Shown piece by piece: positions 53,553 to 53,568 of a stretch of DNA of 53,568 nucleotides; positions within the stretch are counted from its first letter, which is position 1; every line of letters begins with the position of its first letter. Both the position numbers and the translations under genes were made by a program. The stretch is taken from the NCBI GenBank assembly GCA_951800145.1, contig CATOJE010000019.1, positions 1 through 53,568 of the forward strand, given 5' to 3'. The notes under the pieces were generated by a model. It saw only the letters and a program-made list of their open reading frames with translations, did not search any database and was not told the DNA's origin. The DNA comes from an uncultured Lachnospiraceae bacterium (GTDB taxonomy: Bacteria; Bacillota; Clostridia; Lachnospirales; Lachnospiraceae).

Positions 53553-53568
53553 CTACAATGAAATTGGT

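Overview
This window reads as chromosomal DNA of an anaerobic, fairly GC-rich Firmicute, most likely a gut Lachnospiraceae/Clostridium-type bacterium. The basis is AGGAGG-type ribosome sites, a Stickland/arginine-fermenting gene set, anaerobic sulfite reductase, phosphoketolase, a CnaB/LPxTG adhesin and an IS1634-family element. I cannot fix the species.

Layout. (1) 0.2-1.4 kb, minus strand: phosphopentomutase deoB. (2) 2.0-12.7 kb, plus strand: an anaerobic redox block with moeA (molybdenum cofactor), a PyrE-like phosphoribosyltransferase, a Crp/Fnr regulator, asrABC (siroheme sulfite reductase), a NasA/NarA-like molybdopterin oxidoreductase, a four-cluster ferredoxin, an FAD/NAD(P)H oxidoreductase and a TehA/SLAC1-type anion transporter. 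The regulator and asrA are separated by two palindromes, one of which is both a CRP-type site and a terminator-like hairpin. (3) 12.9-13.6 kb: a lipoprotein of unknown role. (4) 13.7-18.3 kb: the arginine deiminase operon arcA-argF-arcC plus a LOR/SDH (archaeal-type ornithine cyclodeaminase-like) protein, which together would turn arginine into ATP, ammonia and possibly proline. (5) 18.4-29.0 kb: a divergent AraC-type regulator with two HTH domains faces a nine-gene operon: SDR dehydrogenase, complete Liv-type ABC importer, second SDR, two cytoplasmic CE4 'polysaccharide deacetylase' proteins and a zincin-like hydrolase. It looks like an uptake and degradation system for an unidentified amide, imide or peptide-like compound. 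(6) 29.2-31.2 kb, minus strand: a chemoreceptor broken by one frameshift. (7) 31.3-33.3 kb: an IS1634-family insertion sequence. (8) 33.4-43.4 kb: a small conserved-looking ORF and a giant signal-peptide/CnaB/LPRTG surface protein broken by three frameshifts and one nonsense codon.

(9) 43.4-50.5 kb is an AT-rich accessory zone full of gene remnants: an HTH-CPBP chimera, nitrilase, HTH and KTR fragments, an EFR1 flavodoxin-ferredoxin, an internally deleted Fe-S membrane protein, a second CPBP protease and an XRE regulator. Part of it lies between two 81-bp direct repeats 4.57 kb apart. It ends with a structured leader plus hydrophobic micro-ORF and a DUF4258/YgiT-type toxin-antitoxin pair. (10) 50.6-53.6 kb, minus strand: phosphoketolase, and the C-terminal part of a LysR-type regulator at the right edge. 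I saw no tRNA, rRNA or CRISPR array.

The best candidates for undescribed biology are the AraC-controlled catabolic cluster (19.6-29.0 kb), the structured leader/micro-ORF next to the toxin-antitoxin pair (49.5-49.8 kb), and the combined asr/nitrate-reductase-like block. All functional statements rest on motif recognition and gene context; nothing was searched against a database.
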